Part shown: positions 1-13,800 of the stretch, in pieces | Position numbering within the stretch: the first letter of the stretch is position 1 | Layout: every line of letters begins with the position of its first letter | Assembly: GCF_047948215.1 (NCBI RefSeq) | Contig: NC_134461.1 | Span: 86,796,245-86,860,244, forward strand | Direction of reading: 5' to 3' | From: Lycorma delicatula | Taxonomy: Eukaryota > Arthropoda > Insecta > Hemiptera > Fulgoridae | DNA: 64,000 nt | Made by a program: the position numbers and the translations under genes | The notes under the pieces: generated by a model | Database searches by the model: none | Told to the model about the DNA's origin: nothing | The model's input: only the letters and a program-made list of their open reading frames with translations

Positions 1-3000
1 TCTTGCACTAAAAACAAATCAGGTGGATGATTTGCTATGCTATGTATTTATATTTACTATAGAGGTTATTTATTGTATGCAAAAATATAAATTTGACTGC
101 TGTTATTCAAATCTTCCTTTAATGTATTTTTCAAAGTTCATCTCTTGAATTTTGCATTTTAAAAACATTGCTGCTAATTTCATTAAAAATTTTGGCAATA
201 GCGTAAAAATAGAGTATGCATATTTTGTTTTAAGAATATTATTTCATGAAAGAATTTCCTGAGGTATTGAATATATTTTTAATTTGTTCATGAAAAATCT
301 TAAATTGTAGAAAATATATGATGTGGGAAAATTATACCTGTATGCTGCCGGCTGTTTTTATATCTCAGTTGAATTAAGAAAGGTGTAGTTGTATAGTCAT
401 TCCTTTCTTATTTAATTAATACATTCCTCAGAAACATTGTTTAATGGAAAATTGCAAACTATGAAATATGTTACAATCCTATACTAATGCTCAAATCAAT
501 GAGAAAAAGTACTAAATTTAATAATGTGATTATGATAAACTAAAAAAATAAATTTATGTTTTAAATCATACAATTATATGATGATTTTATGTACAATTAA
601 AGCGAAAAATGTTTTGCTGGGAACTGCCCAGGTGTTAGTATAACTTGATTATTTGAGTTTGAATCAGTTTTGATCTTGTCTATTAATATAGATGTGATTT
701 TTTATCAGTTTTATTCTAATTTTTTGCTGAACATACTCTTCCAAAGTTAATAATTCACAAAAAAAAATGCTGTATGGTTTGTACTGTTCCGGTGAAATCT
801 CTCCTTTAAATTGCAAATAGTTTTAGTAAAGAGAAGTAAGTTTTTTTGAATATACGGAAAATTTCAAGTCTATATAACTAGTTTGAAGTATGTATGAGAA
901 TTATGAAATTTATCTTAACTAAATACCCTTGGGAAGGTTAGAAAAAACAACCAGTATATTTCAAGAGATATAATATACCATTATATTTCAAAAGTTAACA
1001 TTCAAAATTTAACGTTTTGATTCAAATGGTGAGGATTAAGTTTCTTGATTCTACCTACCCTAGTGGATAAGATACAGAGTATTACATCTTGAGAAATAAT
1101 TTTCGATTTATTTGTAAATTTTTAATACAGATAAAATTTCTTAGGTTATTTATTATGTGAATTAGCATTCTCATCATATTTGAAGTTTGTAGCTAGCTCA
1201 TAACCAAGAGTATTATAAAAATTAAATTTATATAGTAAATTTGTTTTCGTTATTTCTTTATGTGATTAAATGTTCATTAATTTTATGAAGTTAAGTGTTT
1301 ATTTCAGATTATTCTTGCCAAAAAAAAATTCTAGAATTTATAATTTAATGTGATTACAATTTTACATATAAAAGTTGTATTGTGTTAAGTATGTGACTGC
1401 ATGTCATGTTAATTATAACGAACTTTACTAATAGTTAATAAAAATCAATTAATTTAAATATTTTTTTCATTTTATAGAAATTAAAAATTATGTCTTGCAA
1501 ATTTATTCATTTGGGTGGTCAGTTTTTGTATCATGTTATCTGTGTTTGGATTGCTGCTCTGTTTGTATTTTATTTTAGGGTTGTTTTATGCCTTCTTATA
1601 ATCATTTTACTTTAATATTATTTGAGCTATATTTATTAATTTTAGGTTCATTTTTCTAATAAGAGGAGGTTTAAAAAAGTACTGTTTTATTAATTTGTTT
1701 TATTTTTTATTAAGTTATTTTATTTTGTTGCTTGTTGGCTTTTTGCAGTAATTATTACTTTCTGTTCACCAGTACCTTCTAAATTTAGTATACATCACAT
1801 AACTAATGCCATCTATTAGTATTTAATTTATTTCTTATCTTTAAATTTTTTAATCTATATTTAATGTTTTCACAAATTAGATAGTTATGAACTTCATAAT
1901 TATAAAGTAAAAACTTCATAATTTTTAATAAAAATAATTTTTTAATTTGTATATCAATTCTAGTTTTTTTTTCATCATTATAAAGCTATTTATTATGAGG
2001 TACCTATTTTTGTTTTTGCTCATCTTAGAGTGAAACTATCCTTGAAAACAAATTTGAAATTTCTTGATACTCTAGTCGAAACAGTGGCTGGAAAGAAACC
2101 TCTTCTGAAGTTTTCTCTTCAGTTTATATTTACAATAATTATTGATCACAGACCTGCATGTTATGCAAAATATAATGCATTAATCACATATATTTTTCTG
2201 ACCATATGTCATTTCATGTATTTTATGATGAATTCAGTTACTTTTATATTATTCAAATTTAAAAACTAGAAAACAGACTGTATTTCATTGTTGGCTGACT
2301 TCCTATTTAATATTTTAAATGCACTGAAACTACAAGATGTAAACGTTAGTTCTTCTCATAGTCTCATCAGCAATTTGTTAATCAGCTTGCTTGTGTGAAA
2401 TGATCACAGTGTTGCTACAGAGATGTTTGCAAAGAGTATGTACTTTCTCTGTAAGTTTCAATAGTATCTCTTTTGTTTTAGGTTTTTATGCAAATTTATT
2501 TTTACACAGTACTATTATAATGAAGTGGGTAGACAGCAATAAATGTTCATCAACATAATTTACTTAGAAAATGTTTTGTAAAGCATAGAAAATTTTATAT
2601 TATAATATAATTGTTCCTTAGAAATATTTTTGTAATTTAGTAACTTCCTGACAATTATATCATATGTATTTATGCTTCACGCATTTATACGTAGTTGTGA
2701 AATTATTTTCTCATTAAACTTATCAGCTATCAATACTTATTTTATTGGTTTATTTTTTAAGCGTCTAAAAAATATTCTTTAGGGAAGAAGTTGAGCATAT
2801 TCTTTAAATAAAGAGGAAGTTCAATTTGTATAGTAAACATTATAACTGAAATGATGATTTTAATGGATTTAGTGTCTTTTTAATATTATTATTTTGGTAA
2901 GTAAAATGCATATTGATTTTTTGAAGTTGATTGAATTTACAGGTATATTGGATTTTATGATACATGTTAATTTCAATTATAGAAATGTAGTAATGTATAA

Positions 3001-5100
3001 TTTAACTGTTTCAGATTTATGTGAGCTAAAATTTATTATAATTGCATTAATTTTATAAAAGAAGTAACAATCATAAAAAGCATAAAAGAAGTCATTAACA
3101 GTCAAGCTAGAGCATTTAATGTGCTTGTTATTTAGCTTACAAATGTAAACTAAATAAAATAGAATGTAATAAGAAATATATAAAACATTAATTTAATTAG
3201 AGAGAAGTTTGTAAATACTGTTACATCCTAGGCCACTTGTGGCATATGAATAGAAGTTAGCACTGGTATATAATAATTTTAATTTAAAATAGTAATATTT
3301 ATATTAGCTTTATAAAAATACATTTATTGGTATAATTATAAAATTATTATCAATATACCTTATTCCCATTTTTGTAATAAAATGAACTCTTAAACTCTAT
3401 AATTTTTCTATTAATTATTGCCATTATCCTTTAATAAATAACAAAACATGCTGCTATATTGCACCCTACATCATTTAACTTGATTTATTAAATATAATTT
3501 CTGCTGCTGGCATTTTATTTGTACTTCACATCCTTTAATCTGTTAGTATGTTAGTTTCTGAAACATTTAATATGTTGTGGAGCCATTAGGTTATACAAAG
3601 TACAGTTTATCATTTATTCAATAGTTTAAAACTTCTTCCTTTTAAATTAAAAAAAAATGTTTATCTTATTACAATAAGGATGACTTTCTTGATGTAAATT
3701 AATTGCGTAATCTGAGACTCCATTATATTAAAAAGGTTTATGCTGAAGGATTTAGGAAGATTGGTTACATTTTTGTTTGATTTTGAATGAGATAGAATAT
3801 TTGAATCGCTTATTTGTATAATATAATTAATGTAGGAGGCCTAGCTGAGATTTTGTGAGGTATTTAAATATAATGTTGGTTACTGTTCTCTTTTGTTTCA
3901 CCTCTTGAGTTTATTGTTGCAAAACAACAATTACGTTTTAATTATTACGGTAATTTAATCTAATCAATTGAAGCTAATTACAAATTTCTCAGAAAGATGA
4001 ATTGTTACATTATCTGCAATTCATGAGTAAATTTTTTAGAATTAGTATTTGAGAAAAGGTTTTTCAAGAGAAAGGCGATATTATATTGTGTCTTGTTAGA
4101 TTAAGCGTTCTTAATTTTCTAAAAATAATTTCTCTTATTTTATTGTGTACTTAAAATTATTTTTTTTAATACTATTCGTAAATAATAAACAACAGAATCT
4201 ATGATACAAAAAGAAATGTTAACAGTTTTAATCATGAAAAGACAAGTACTGCATTCTATTATTTAATGTACTAATTATTGCTCATATTCCATTTACATTC
4301 CAGTGTTTAATTAGTATACTGATAATTTTACCTAAATATAATATATTTAATTTAAAGAAGGCCTAAAAAGTGAATTAATTAATAATATATGAGGTGAATT
4401 AATTTAAAGGGAATGTAAAAATAAAAGTTAAATCATCAAGTTAGTCATGTTATAATTAGTACCCGGTTTGTATATTTTACTTACAGTAAATGTAAGAGCG
4501 AATGAAAATATATGTATGTGTGTAATTATTTTAAAATGCATTTTATTTTATTATTTTTTGATAATATAAATTTAATTAATTTTATGTGATTTGTTACTAT
4601 ATTATTATTTTTTGTTGTGTTTAATTTTTATGTATTAATTTGATGTACATTTCATAGTATTTAATATACTTGTATTTATTAAAATTAAGTTGAGTGATAC
4701 TATTGTTTTCTTATTTTATTACCCATTTAATTCATTTTATTTCTTTATTAATTTTAGTTCATTTTATTAATTTCTTAATTAATTATATTTTTTATCATTT
4801 AATTCATCTGCATTTTATATAGAAATGAAGCAGTTAAGCCTGTTTTCTATTACCATGCAAGAACTTTTGAAGTAATCTAAATGAACTTTGTAGGATGATA
4901 TTATCTTAAAGAACACATATGTTTGTTTATGATGATAAATAGCCTTACTACTAGGATTAGTTTTAAAATTATTATTAGAATAAAAATTAAGGTCTATTAC
5001 TTTTCAATAAGAAACATTATTAACATATTAAATTAAAAGAAAGTTGTTTTCAATTTGACCAATTTGTTTACTGTTCAACAAATTATCTAATTTGATGATT
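1..5100. other. AT-rich intergenic sequence, no gene seen
   Basis: Long A/T-rich stretch with no frame longer than about 80 codons and no exon-like or transposase-like peptide on either strand. The frame at 2030-2269 has no recognisable domain. Confidence 0.6.
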
Positions 5101-5109
5101 CTTTTAACT

Positions 5110-5146
5110 AACTTATATTGAAAAAAAAAAATTTTCAATATAAGTT
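5110..5146. repeat. Short perfect hairpin
   Basis: Inverted repeat with 15-bp arms (AACTTATATTGAAAA and its complement) around a poly-A loop. No coding or element context. Confidence 0.6.
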
Positions 5147-5780
5147 AAAATTGTTTATATGAATTATTTAAAATGTTTTTATCAACATTATTTGTTAGCA
5201 TTAAATTATATATAGTAATAATAATAATATGCAGCCTCATGCTGTTCTGATATTTAAAGTATTTTGCCTAAAATTTAAAGAGAATTAACTAGTGGGACAT
5301 CGATCAACTATCCAGTCTGCCTGCATATAAACTAGGCAGTTTTAAAAAGATTAATACCCTATTCAAAAAATCTAAAATATTGTTCAAATAAAAGCTTTGC
5401 TTTAATAAGGAATTTACTTTTATTAATCTTTGTTTTTATTTTTTGGATTGATTTTTTTGCAATTCATATAACGTAAAATGTAAATTTGAGCTTGTGTTAA
5501 ACTCATAGAATTAACTTCTGAAAAGATTGATGGTTACCCATTAAACAGTCAGCTATGAACTAAGATATTTTTTTTGTATTCTGCTGTACTTATACAGTAG
5601 ATTAAAATAAATGACATCATAACTGTATTCTTCGCCTTATCTAAATTTTTTAACTTTACAGAGGATAGCTGAGTAATTTTCATGAAATCATACATATTTT
5701 CTTAATGGGACATTCACACCAGTGCTGCTAACATACATGTCAATAACATTAGAGTTCATTAACATTATGTATCCAACAAA

Positions 5781-6260
5781 ATGAAAAGAGTTCTTTTATC
5801 GTTGAAAGAAAAAGTAAAAATATTTAAAAAATTGAAAAGCAGTGTATCAGATAAATCATTAGCAGATGAATATGATGTAGGAAGAATTATTGTGAACATT
5901 AAGAAAAATGAATTGTGTCGCAGTTAAAACAACTTTTCGAGGAAGACAATAAAGAAAGCATCAAACAAAAAAGTGACAGGCTCCTTTTCTGGTGATTTTT
6001 TCAAAAGCAGTCCCTTGGTGAGCCAGTTTCTGGACCAGTTCTGCTAGAGAAAGCCATTATTTTTAATAAGAAATTAAATGGAGGTGAAAATTTTAAAGTA
6101 TGTACAGGATAGCTGCAAAGTTTTAACAGCATATTGGAATTCAGCAACTTGAAACTCTAGGAGAAAAATTCTCTGTAAACATCCCAGCTGCAAATTAATT
6201 AAACTTAATCAACAGTTTGATGATTTCTTGAAAATTATTCTTTCAGATAATTTTTGTAAA
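5781..6260 (+). pseudogene. Jerky/Tigger-like (CENP-B-type) transposase remnant
   Basis: Begins MKRVLLSLKEKVKIFKKL, then SDKSLADEYDVG, the N-terminal CENP-B-type helix-turn-helix seen in Tigger/pogo transposases and Jerky-like proteins. A stop follows at 5925-5927. The frame resumes with SKSDRLLFW and QKQSLGEPVSGPVLLEKA, matching the second DNA-binding helix region (family form FLQKRSQGxPISGPIL), then traces of a WL-x-F segment. Several stops and frameshifts; the catalytic DDE part is missing. Either a dead pogo-superfamily transposon or a dead Jerky-like gene copy. Confidence 0.65.
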
Positions 6261-7214
6261 TTCTGATTCTTTTATTAGCAAATTTCTATTGATTGGATTT
6301 TTTGTAATGTATTACTGTATATTTTTAATTTTATTGTGAGTGTCTTTTTAATTTTATTGAAATACATTATTTTTTTATTAACTGTGATATCCATCAAACC
6401 ATTAGAATGATCTCTAGTATGTATGATGAACCTTTTTTTTAATTTTCCAATTATCCAGATTTGGCCTTGTAAAGACCAAAATAGATAATTGGTGTTCCAT
6501 TGTATAATGTAAACCCTATTGTACAAAATCCCATTACATATTCTGCATGTGAGTCTTAGTTTGTACTTACTATCTCTTTGCATTCCTTTTCTTATTTTCA
6601 TTAAGATGTAGATATCTTAGTTTTGCATTTCTTATAACTGGCTTTTCTCATACAACCATTTTTTTTTGGTCTAATCAAATTTAAAAAAATAAAATCAAAA
6701 ACAAAACTGAATAAAATTTTGTCAAAATCAGTTAAGATTTGCATCCAGTAAAGTGAACAAAAAAATCTTATTCAAATATACATGTTTGTAAACATTGCAG
6801 AATCGGTGTTCAAGGGAATCCAAAATGCAACAAAGTTGAACCCCCTACTCCCAACGCACCCCCGTTATAAAATCTGACAGGTTGCAGTAGCAAATTCTAC
6901 AGATTCTTTGAAAATCCACTAAGAAAATAATATTTATTATTTAAGTTTCTCAGTTAGGATATAAAAATTTAATAAAAAAATAATTTTTGTAGCATATAAT
7001 TAAACATTTAATTCAGTATTTATTATCATTTATTTAAATATTACCTATGACAGTATAAATAAAAATATTTTGTATGCTTCACCAGTGCTGCATATAAGCT
7101 TTGTTTAGAAAGAACATTTAAGCATCAAACCAGTTTTTTCTCTTAAAATAATTTATTCTTAAGAAAAGAAAAGGAAATGCAAAAAAATACGCCCAATAGA
7201 ACAAAAAAAAAGCT

Positions 7215-7376
7215 GAAAATGTACTCAGAAACTCCAGTTTTTGTCTCTTAACTCCAATTCCTGTGAAGTGATTTGCTTGATAATCAACCAGGTTCTATTA
7301 TTTTTTAGTAGGTTTACATCACCCCACCAAGTTTCATCAAAATCTGCTAAGATTTACATCCAGTAGAGTGATAAAG

Positions 7377-7408
<32 letters not shown>
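7215..7408 (+). repeat. Dispersed repeat with LINE-like 3' tail and (TA)n
   Basis: About 190 bp matching 30,908-31,100: both contain a TTTTTGTCTC block and a TCATCAAAATC-type motif and end in a TA microsatellite. A shorter copy of the last part lies near 6,718-6,765. The motif resembles 3' ends of insect non-LTR elements; class not proven. Confidence 0.5.
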
Positions 7409-7411
<3 letters not shown>

Positions 7412-7646
7412 GCACAATAATGATTTCCAAATTCTTTGGAAATCCACTAATAAAATAACAGCTGAATTCACACAGAAATTTTCTCTGGGCTATGTTGATT
7501 TTAATTGTGTGTAAATCTTAATAACAATTTTTCTATCTTTTTTGAATGACCTCTTAAGATGAAGCACTTTGATGATGTTACGTGTTAAATAGGTAATGTA
7601 AGAGGATATGTGAAAGAAAGAAAAATATACTTATTCTACAAACTAT

Positions 7647-7652
7647 TTTATT
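7647..7652 (-). terminator. Possible poly(A) signal AATAAA of the OBP gene
   Basis: AATAAA on the minus strand, about 140 nt past the stop codon. Such hexamers are common in sequence this AT-rich, so it is only a candidate. Confidence 0.35.
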
Positions 7653-7791
7653 AAATTTCTACATTAAACTTTGGTAGTACAACTATTATTATATTAAAAA
7701 ATTTTGCCCTATGAAGTAAAGGAAAAATAATCTATGGAGATTAAATTTTGGTTTTATCTCATTTTATAATATTTTAGAACTGTTATCTAAA

Positions 7792-7859
7792 TCACATCAT
7801 TGGTGGCCCACCCATGGGACATTTGATTAAATGTGACTTTATATTGTTGCAGTCTTCAG
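7792..7859 (-). CDS. OBP exon 9: last cysteines and stop
   Basis: Completes Ser214, then EDCNNIKSHLIKCP to PPMM and TGA (7794-7792). It places C217 nine residues after CP and C227 nine further on, as Plus-C proteins need. The acceptor is TTTTTTTGTTAACAG. Confidence 0.8.
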
Positions 7860-10800
7860 CTGTTAACAAAAAAATTAAAGCAAAGATAAATATTATTTTA
7901 AAACAAAATTAATATGCAGAGCAATTATATGTACCTGTACCTTTGATGCAATTTTATTTTAATTTAGTTATATGTTTTTCAAATATTTCTCTGTAGATTG
8001 GTGCAGAGAAGTGGTTCAAAGAATGGTTTATTTTTATTTACACTTGATAGTTACAAACCATTCAAAAGTTCAATAAATTTAATTACATGAATCTAAAGAT
8101 TTAAATACACTTATTTGTTTTTTTAATTAACTTGCCTAAAAAATTCTAGCGTACTAAATAAACAATAGACCTTGTGAATTCTAATTAAATTATGTTAAGC
8201 AATACATAATTATGTATTACTTAATACACACATTATGACTTTAATTGTCAATTAAAGTAATATTACATTCAGAATATTACTAACACTTGGTACTTCAGTA
8301 TCATATTATTATTTTTTTAACATGTGTGAATTCAAACCAGCATATAGATACACAATTTAACCTTGTTGGTCATTTAATCAATCACTTTTTTTTAAATAAA
8401 GGGTGAATTTATCAGTCAGTTGCATACATTTGTAAAATTACACATATTCAATAGTAACTATTAAATAGAATAAAAGATAGCTGAGCTAATTCTTAAGAAG
8501 AATAAAAAATTATTATACTTTACTAATTCAGTGCAAGTTGCACATAACTATCATGTTAGAATATATTATAATTTTTAAACATTTATATACTTACATTCAA
8601 CCCATTTATTTGCTGGACAGTTCTGAAATAAAGATAATAAATAATAAATATTGCATTAAGAGTGAAAATTATCTAGTAATAATTCAAAACTTAGATGGTG
8701 GTACCAAAAAACATGATATCATTTATAGAACTTTTTTTAAAAGTTAAATTTACTGTATATTTATTCACTAATGTGAGCACATATTACTGTCAGTCAAGCT
8801 GATTAAAATTTATTTAAAAGTAAGATTATAAATTTTAATGAGAAAAAAATTCCTTTATTTTTTACATAATAAACATAACAAAAAAATAATCATAATTCAT
8901 TAAAAAAGAAGAATTTTATTGAAAGTAAGAATACATTATGTATAGTTATATGAAAAAAATTAAACAAAAAATTCCTTAGTGTATTCTTGTTAAAACAGAA
9001 CTTAATGTTATTACACAGTATAACTTATATCATGTTGCATCTACAGCAGTTATTTCATGATACGCTACTTTTTTTCAACAGAGATTAAAAATAGATTTTA
9101 ATTTAAAACACTTAGACAAGTAATAATACTTCATTTGAAAAGTACTAATATGTTTTAATTGAGTAATTAAATAAATAGATTTGTCAACTGCTATCAGTAG
9201 TACAGTTAAAAGCATTCAATTTAATATTAAATTATTTGTCAGTTTTCAGCTTCTGTTATAGCTAAAAACATATTTTGTAAATTTTTTTTATTAATTTTAG
9301 TATCTATGCATTACTGGATTTCTCCCATTTTCTCCTTAAACAATATATTTTTTAGTTATGCATAATTAAATCATTTTTTAACATTTAATTACATTACCGA
9401 GTGATTGATAACAAAAATTGTTAATATAATAGATCATTTTAATTAAAGGATTATCTGTGATGTACAGCCAATATTGGAACTCTACTATAATATATGAATC
9501 CAAATTGTAACTTACTGTACCTTGGTATTATTCGCAATTTTGCACTTCTTCACAACCTTTCAATGTTTTGTATACATTATGAATAGTGCTGGGTAGATCA
9601 TAAAGTTATAACTGTGGTAGGCTTTGAAATGTTGGAACTCACCTTTTTTCAATTATATGGTGCAATAAACTTATTTTCTATTAGAATAAGTGACCTATTT
9701 AAAGTTAATTTTGATGGAATCCTGTAACAAGCTGAAGGATCTATTAAAAATAATAGATGGGAAGGTCTTTTATATGTCTGCAAATTCCTTTGAGCATCTA
9801 CTGTTTGTTAATGATTATGCTCTGGACTCGTGCACTAACATAATTCCAGAGGTTTAAAAGATTAAATGTTTAATTTTCTGAAAGTGTTGTAATAATGCTG
9901 GTTTACATGTCTTTGTTTTATATTAGTTCCCATTACAGATTAAATTTTTTTTTGTTATCTTCAGCTGTCATAAACACCATTTAATTGAAGTCATCTCTTC
10001 ACTCCAACCATAAATCAAAGACTGTTTTTAAGATGCATGGATTCTTTAACTAATTCCTTACTTATATACATTTTTGTACAGGAAGACTGCAATAGTTACA
10101 AAATGAGTGTTTTTTGCCCTTTGTTAATGCGTAAGTACTTTTATTGTTTTATGTTTTGCTTTTGTTCATATTTTTACTAATTCCTTTATAACTATTGCTG
10201 ATGATTATGTAACAGTTGAAATGTAGATCTAGTTCTAGATTTTTATATTTAGAATAATTATTATATGTTTACTTATTTTATTTCCATAACTGTTTAGCAT
10301 AACTCATTCTTTGCATTTAATTCCACCTTAACTAGACTTTATATGTTAAAATTTATAAATTTTCCTTAAGAAGTAAACAATTAATTAAATTTCTATTGTA
10401 ATCTATAAATGTTATAGTATATTTAAATATAAAAAAAATAATATTGAGTAAAACTTACTATAAACATTTCTCTTTTTATGCACCGCATTGTTTCATGAGC
10501 ACCGCTTATGCATCTGTGTTTATTTGGGTCTGGAGTCGCAGCTATAAATACACAGCATTTGAATTATATCAATAGCATGATATTGTATTTAGTATTATCA
10601 ATAATTACACATTTCACAAGTAATATTTTTGTATAATTCTGTAGTTTTTTTTAGTATTAATTTTATTACTGTTGAATCATATAATAATAAAATATGCCTC
10701 AAAGAAGGCAAAAAGTACTGTACTGCTAAAGTTATGAAATAGCACCATCACTACTTTTCTGAATCCATATGTGCTAGTCAGTAGAAGTTACAAAATGATG

Positions 10801-13800
10801 TCTAAATTAGTAAATAATTGGAAAAAAAATAAACATTCAGAAATATCCTGCAGATACAATAAGGAATAGGGTTTTAAATGCATAATGCTTTTCTCACAAA
10901 AACAATTATAAATTCTCTTACTACTTTAAATAAGATCTACAAGAAAATAGTGTTTTATTTTCCTAGCTGTTTTAATGTATAACAGAAAGAAAGAATTAGT
11001 CAAAACTGTAGTAACTGTTAGTAATAACATAATCTCCCCTAGATTTTCATTCTGTTAATTTTTTTATGTTTTCAGGTCCCCATTTCCAAACATAATAAAA
11101 ACTTGTTTTCAAAGTTGGTACGAATGAATTTTTGATATGTCTATTGGCCACAAACTACTTTATAATCTGGAAAATGTTTACCTATTATCATGAAATTTGA
11201 TTTAGTTTATTAATATACTAGAGGATGTATCAAATTTTTGAAAAAAAATGGATGATTTGATGGAGATAAATTGGTTAATATATCTTGAAAGTATCTGAAC
11301 AAGATGAAGATTCTACTCATATGTTTTTTAGTTAAAAAATAGTGCACTTAGAAATTATAGATGTGAAAATGTGTTACTAATAACTTTAAAAAGTCTAAAA
11401 ACTTTTACTGTCTCAATCTATCAACTTAAAATGTTTAATTAAAGAATGTTTTATCAAGGCAGGAATAGTTGACAAGCTTTATCATTGCAGTAAAGTGCAT
11501 TAAAACTTTTTTAAAGCTTTCTTTTTGGATGACTAAATTATTGTCATTTGAATGGTTTTTAATTTTTTGTAAAAAATTGTGTTATATTTCAACCAGTTTT
11601 TCCAGCTTACTGCCAGATCAGGGTGTGCGTGTGTATAGGCAAATGCAATTACTGCTATTGACTTGCCAGACCTGCAGCTGCACATGTAAATGTAAATATG
11701 CCGGTAAAAATGTAGTCCTGAACAGACTCAGATTGACCACTCTTGAGACGTGCAGTTAATTGAAATCCAACAACCAAAGAATCTGGTTTCCATACTCTAG
11801 TATTCAAATCCATATAAAAGCAACTGCCTTTACAAGAACTCAAACTTTAGAACTCTCGACTTCGAAACTCAGCTGATTTTGTGATGATAAGTTTAGCCAC
11901 TAGACTATCCCGGCAGGTTAAATAGAAACTTAATAATATTCAATTTTTTTGTAAAAAAATATTGTTTATTGTTAAGGCATAGTATCTATTTTGTTGGAGC
12001 TTCACCACATTATCATTATACCATAGTTCCCTACCAACATTAATCTTGTAAGTAGGTAAAATTTTTATTAGTGTGTTATTCTCTAAAGACTGTCCTATCT
12101 CTTAAAGATAGTGACTGGGTTAAACTCTATCTTTTATGTTTAAGCAAGCCATTTTATTATTAATTTTTCATCACAGTGTCAAGTGAATTTTTCATTTGTT
12201 GCATTTCCAACTGCATAAAATGATCATAGCTTAAAAATTACCAGTATGAGATTAAACTATCAATTGTAAGTTATGACTTTAATTTCCCAAGACAAGGATA
12301 AATTGTCTACTCCTTATAACACATTTATTCTTTCATTAAGCTTTTTTCCAGATGGAATTTGGAGCTCTTCAAGATGATACTTGCTAACCCACTATAAAGT
12401 TCTTGTTTCTGACACAAAACTGTTGCTTTTTGGTAGCTGGTATGATTGCTGCTTTCCAAGTAAAATGGACCCGGCCAGCCTCCGTGGCACAAGTGGTCGC
12501 ATCTCGGCCTTTCATCCGGAAGTCCCAGGTTCGACTCCTGGTCAGGCATGGCATTTTCATAAATGCTACAAACCCTGTCTGTGGATTTGTCTTGGGACTT
12601 TGTGTGCCCTATCCAAATTTAAAAAAAAATTCAAATTAATAGTTGAGATGACTGTTGGGTAAAACTGGGTTTCCTGCACTTTTTTAAAAATCACTCAATG
12701 ATCTTCTATTTGTTGAAAAAGATTTTTTAATTACATAGTGTTTTGAACGTGATAACCATAATCAATGAGATGAAAATTCTTTTATTAAGTGTCAATGAGC
12801 AGAATTTTGGTATTGGACAAAAAGTTGCATTAACTGCACGGAAATGTTCTTCTTTATTGTATCAAAGTAGAGAATGGTAAAAATAATAATGTTATATACA
12901 GTATGAGATTCCATTATTATGAGAAAATGCTTGTGATATATGTCATTTCCCAAAATAATAATAATCCTTGGCTCACACAGTAATATCAATTTGTAAATAC
13001 TTCCTGTAGGACTTCACAGAAAGTAGGTTTTCTTTAAAGGAAATCAAATACTTTTGAAGTATTGGAAACCAATGTTCAAAAGGAAATTATATTGATTCTA
13101 TTCAATGGTGAGACATATTACAAATTTTAAATTCAGGCAATAAGAATTAATTTTCAATGAATACGTGGAAGATATCATTTTTAAGGTAATAGTTTAAAGA
13201 AATATATATAAAAATACAATGTTTTTTAATATCTCTAATAAATTTTATAACAAATAAAAGTTGATTTTGCTTTAATAATTTCAAAGAATTGTATTTTCTT
13301 ATCAAAATATATAATTAATATTATTATTGCTCAAAAATTGATGGGAAAAACAACTAAACCCATACTACTCATCTTAACCTTGAAAGAAAGTAAAGGATTA
13401 ACCATTAAATAGACTTGAAAGATTGTCTTTCAGCACTTCTATCTCTGAGTTCAGATGCACATAAATTTTAATAACAAACATAATATGTTTTCTGAAAAAC
13501 TGTAGTTATAATATAATCTAGCATTACTTAACCTAAACCATTTTAAGATTATGATTATGTGAACAAATTTTCAAAGTAAATCTCAAAAGGGAATCTTTAA
13601 AAAATATTTATACTTATTGCAGCATTATATGTATTACGTTGTAATACAATCTGTAAAGCTGATTAACATATTGTGAAGGCTACAGTATAAAAAAGAAAGA
13701 TAATTAATAATTAAAAAAAGTGAGAAAACATTTCAACTTACCTAGTTCTCCATCTAAGCATTTAGCTACAGCTGCCTGCCCAATACTAGACCATCCAGTT

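Noticed and set aside
6275..6601. 108-codon minus-strand frame
   Set aside because: No domain, Ile/Lys-rich as expected for AT-rich noise, overlaps the end of the transposase remnant.
9500..9620. Minus-strand LKGCEEVQNCE-stop as an OBP last exon
   Set aside because: No Cys-Pro and no acceptor in the needed phase.
12473..12550. tRNA gene candidates (A and B boxes here and at 41,227, 43,300, 59,010)
   Set aside because: The same heads recur fused to constant non-tRNA bodies with A-rich tails, so they are SINEs. The acceptor stems do not close as in a tRNA.
12792..12989. Minus-strand VNATFCPIPKFCS as a possible OBP terminal exon
   Set aside because: Has a Cys-Pro, but the spacing is wrong. 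The blocks at 10,541-10,459, 8,622-8,595 and 7,859-7,792 fit phase and cysteine pattern exactly.
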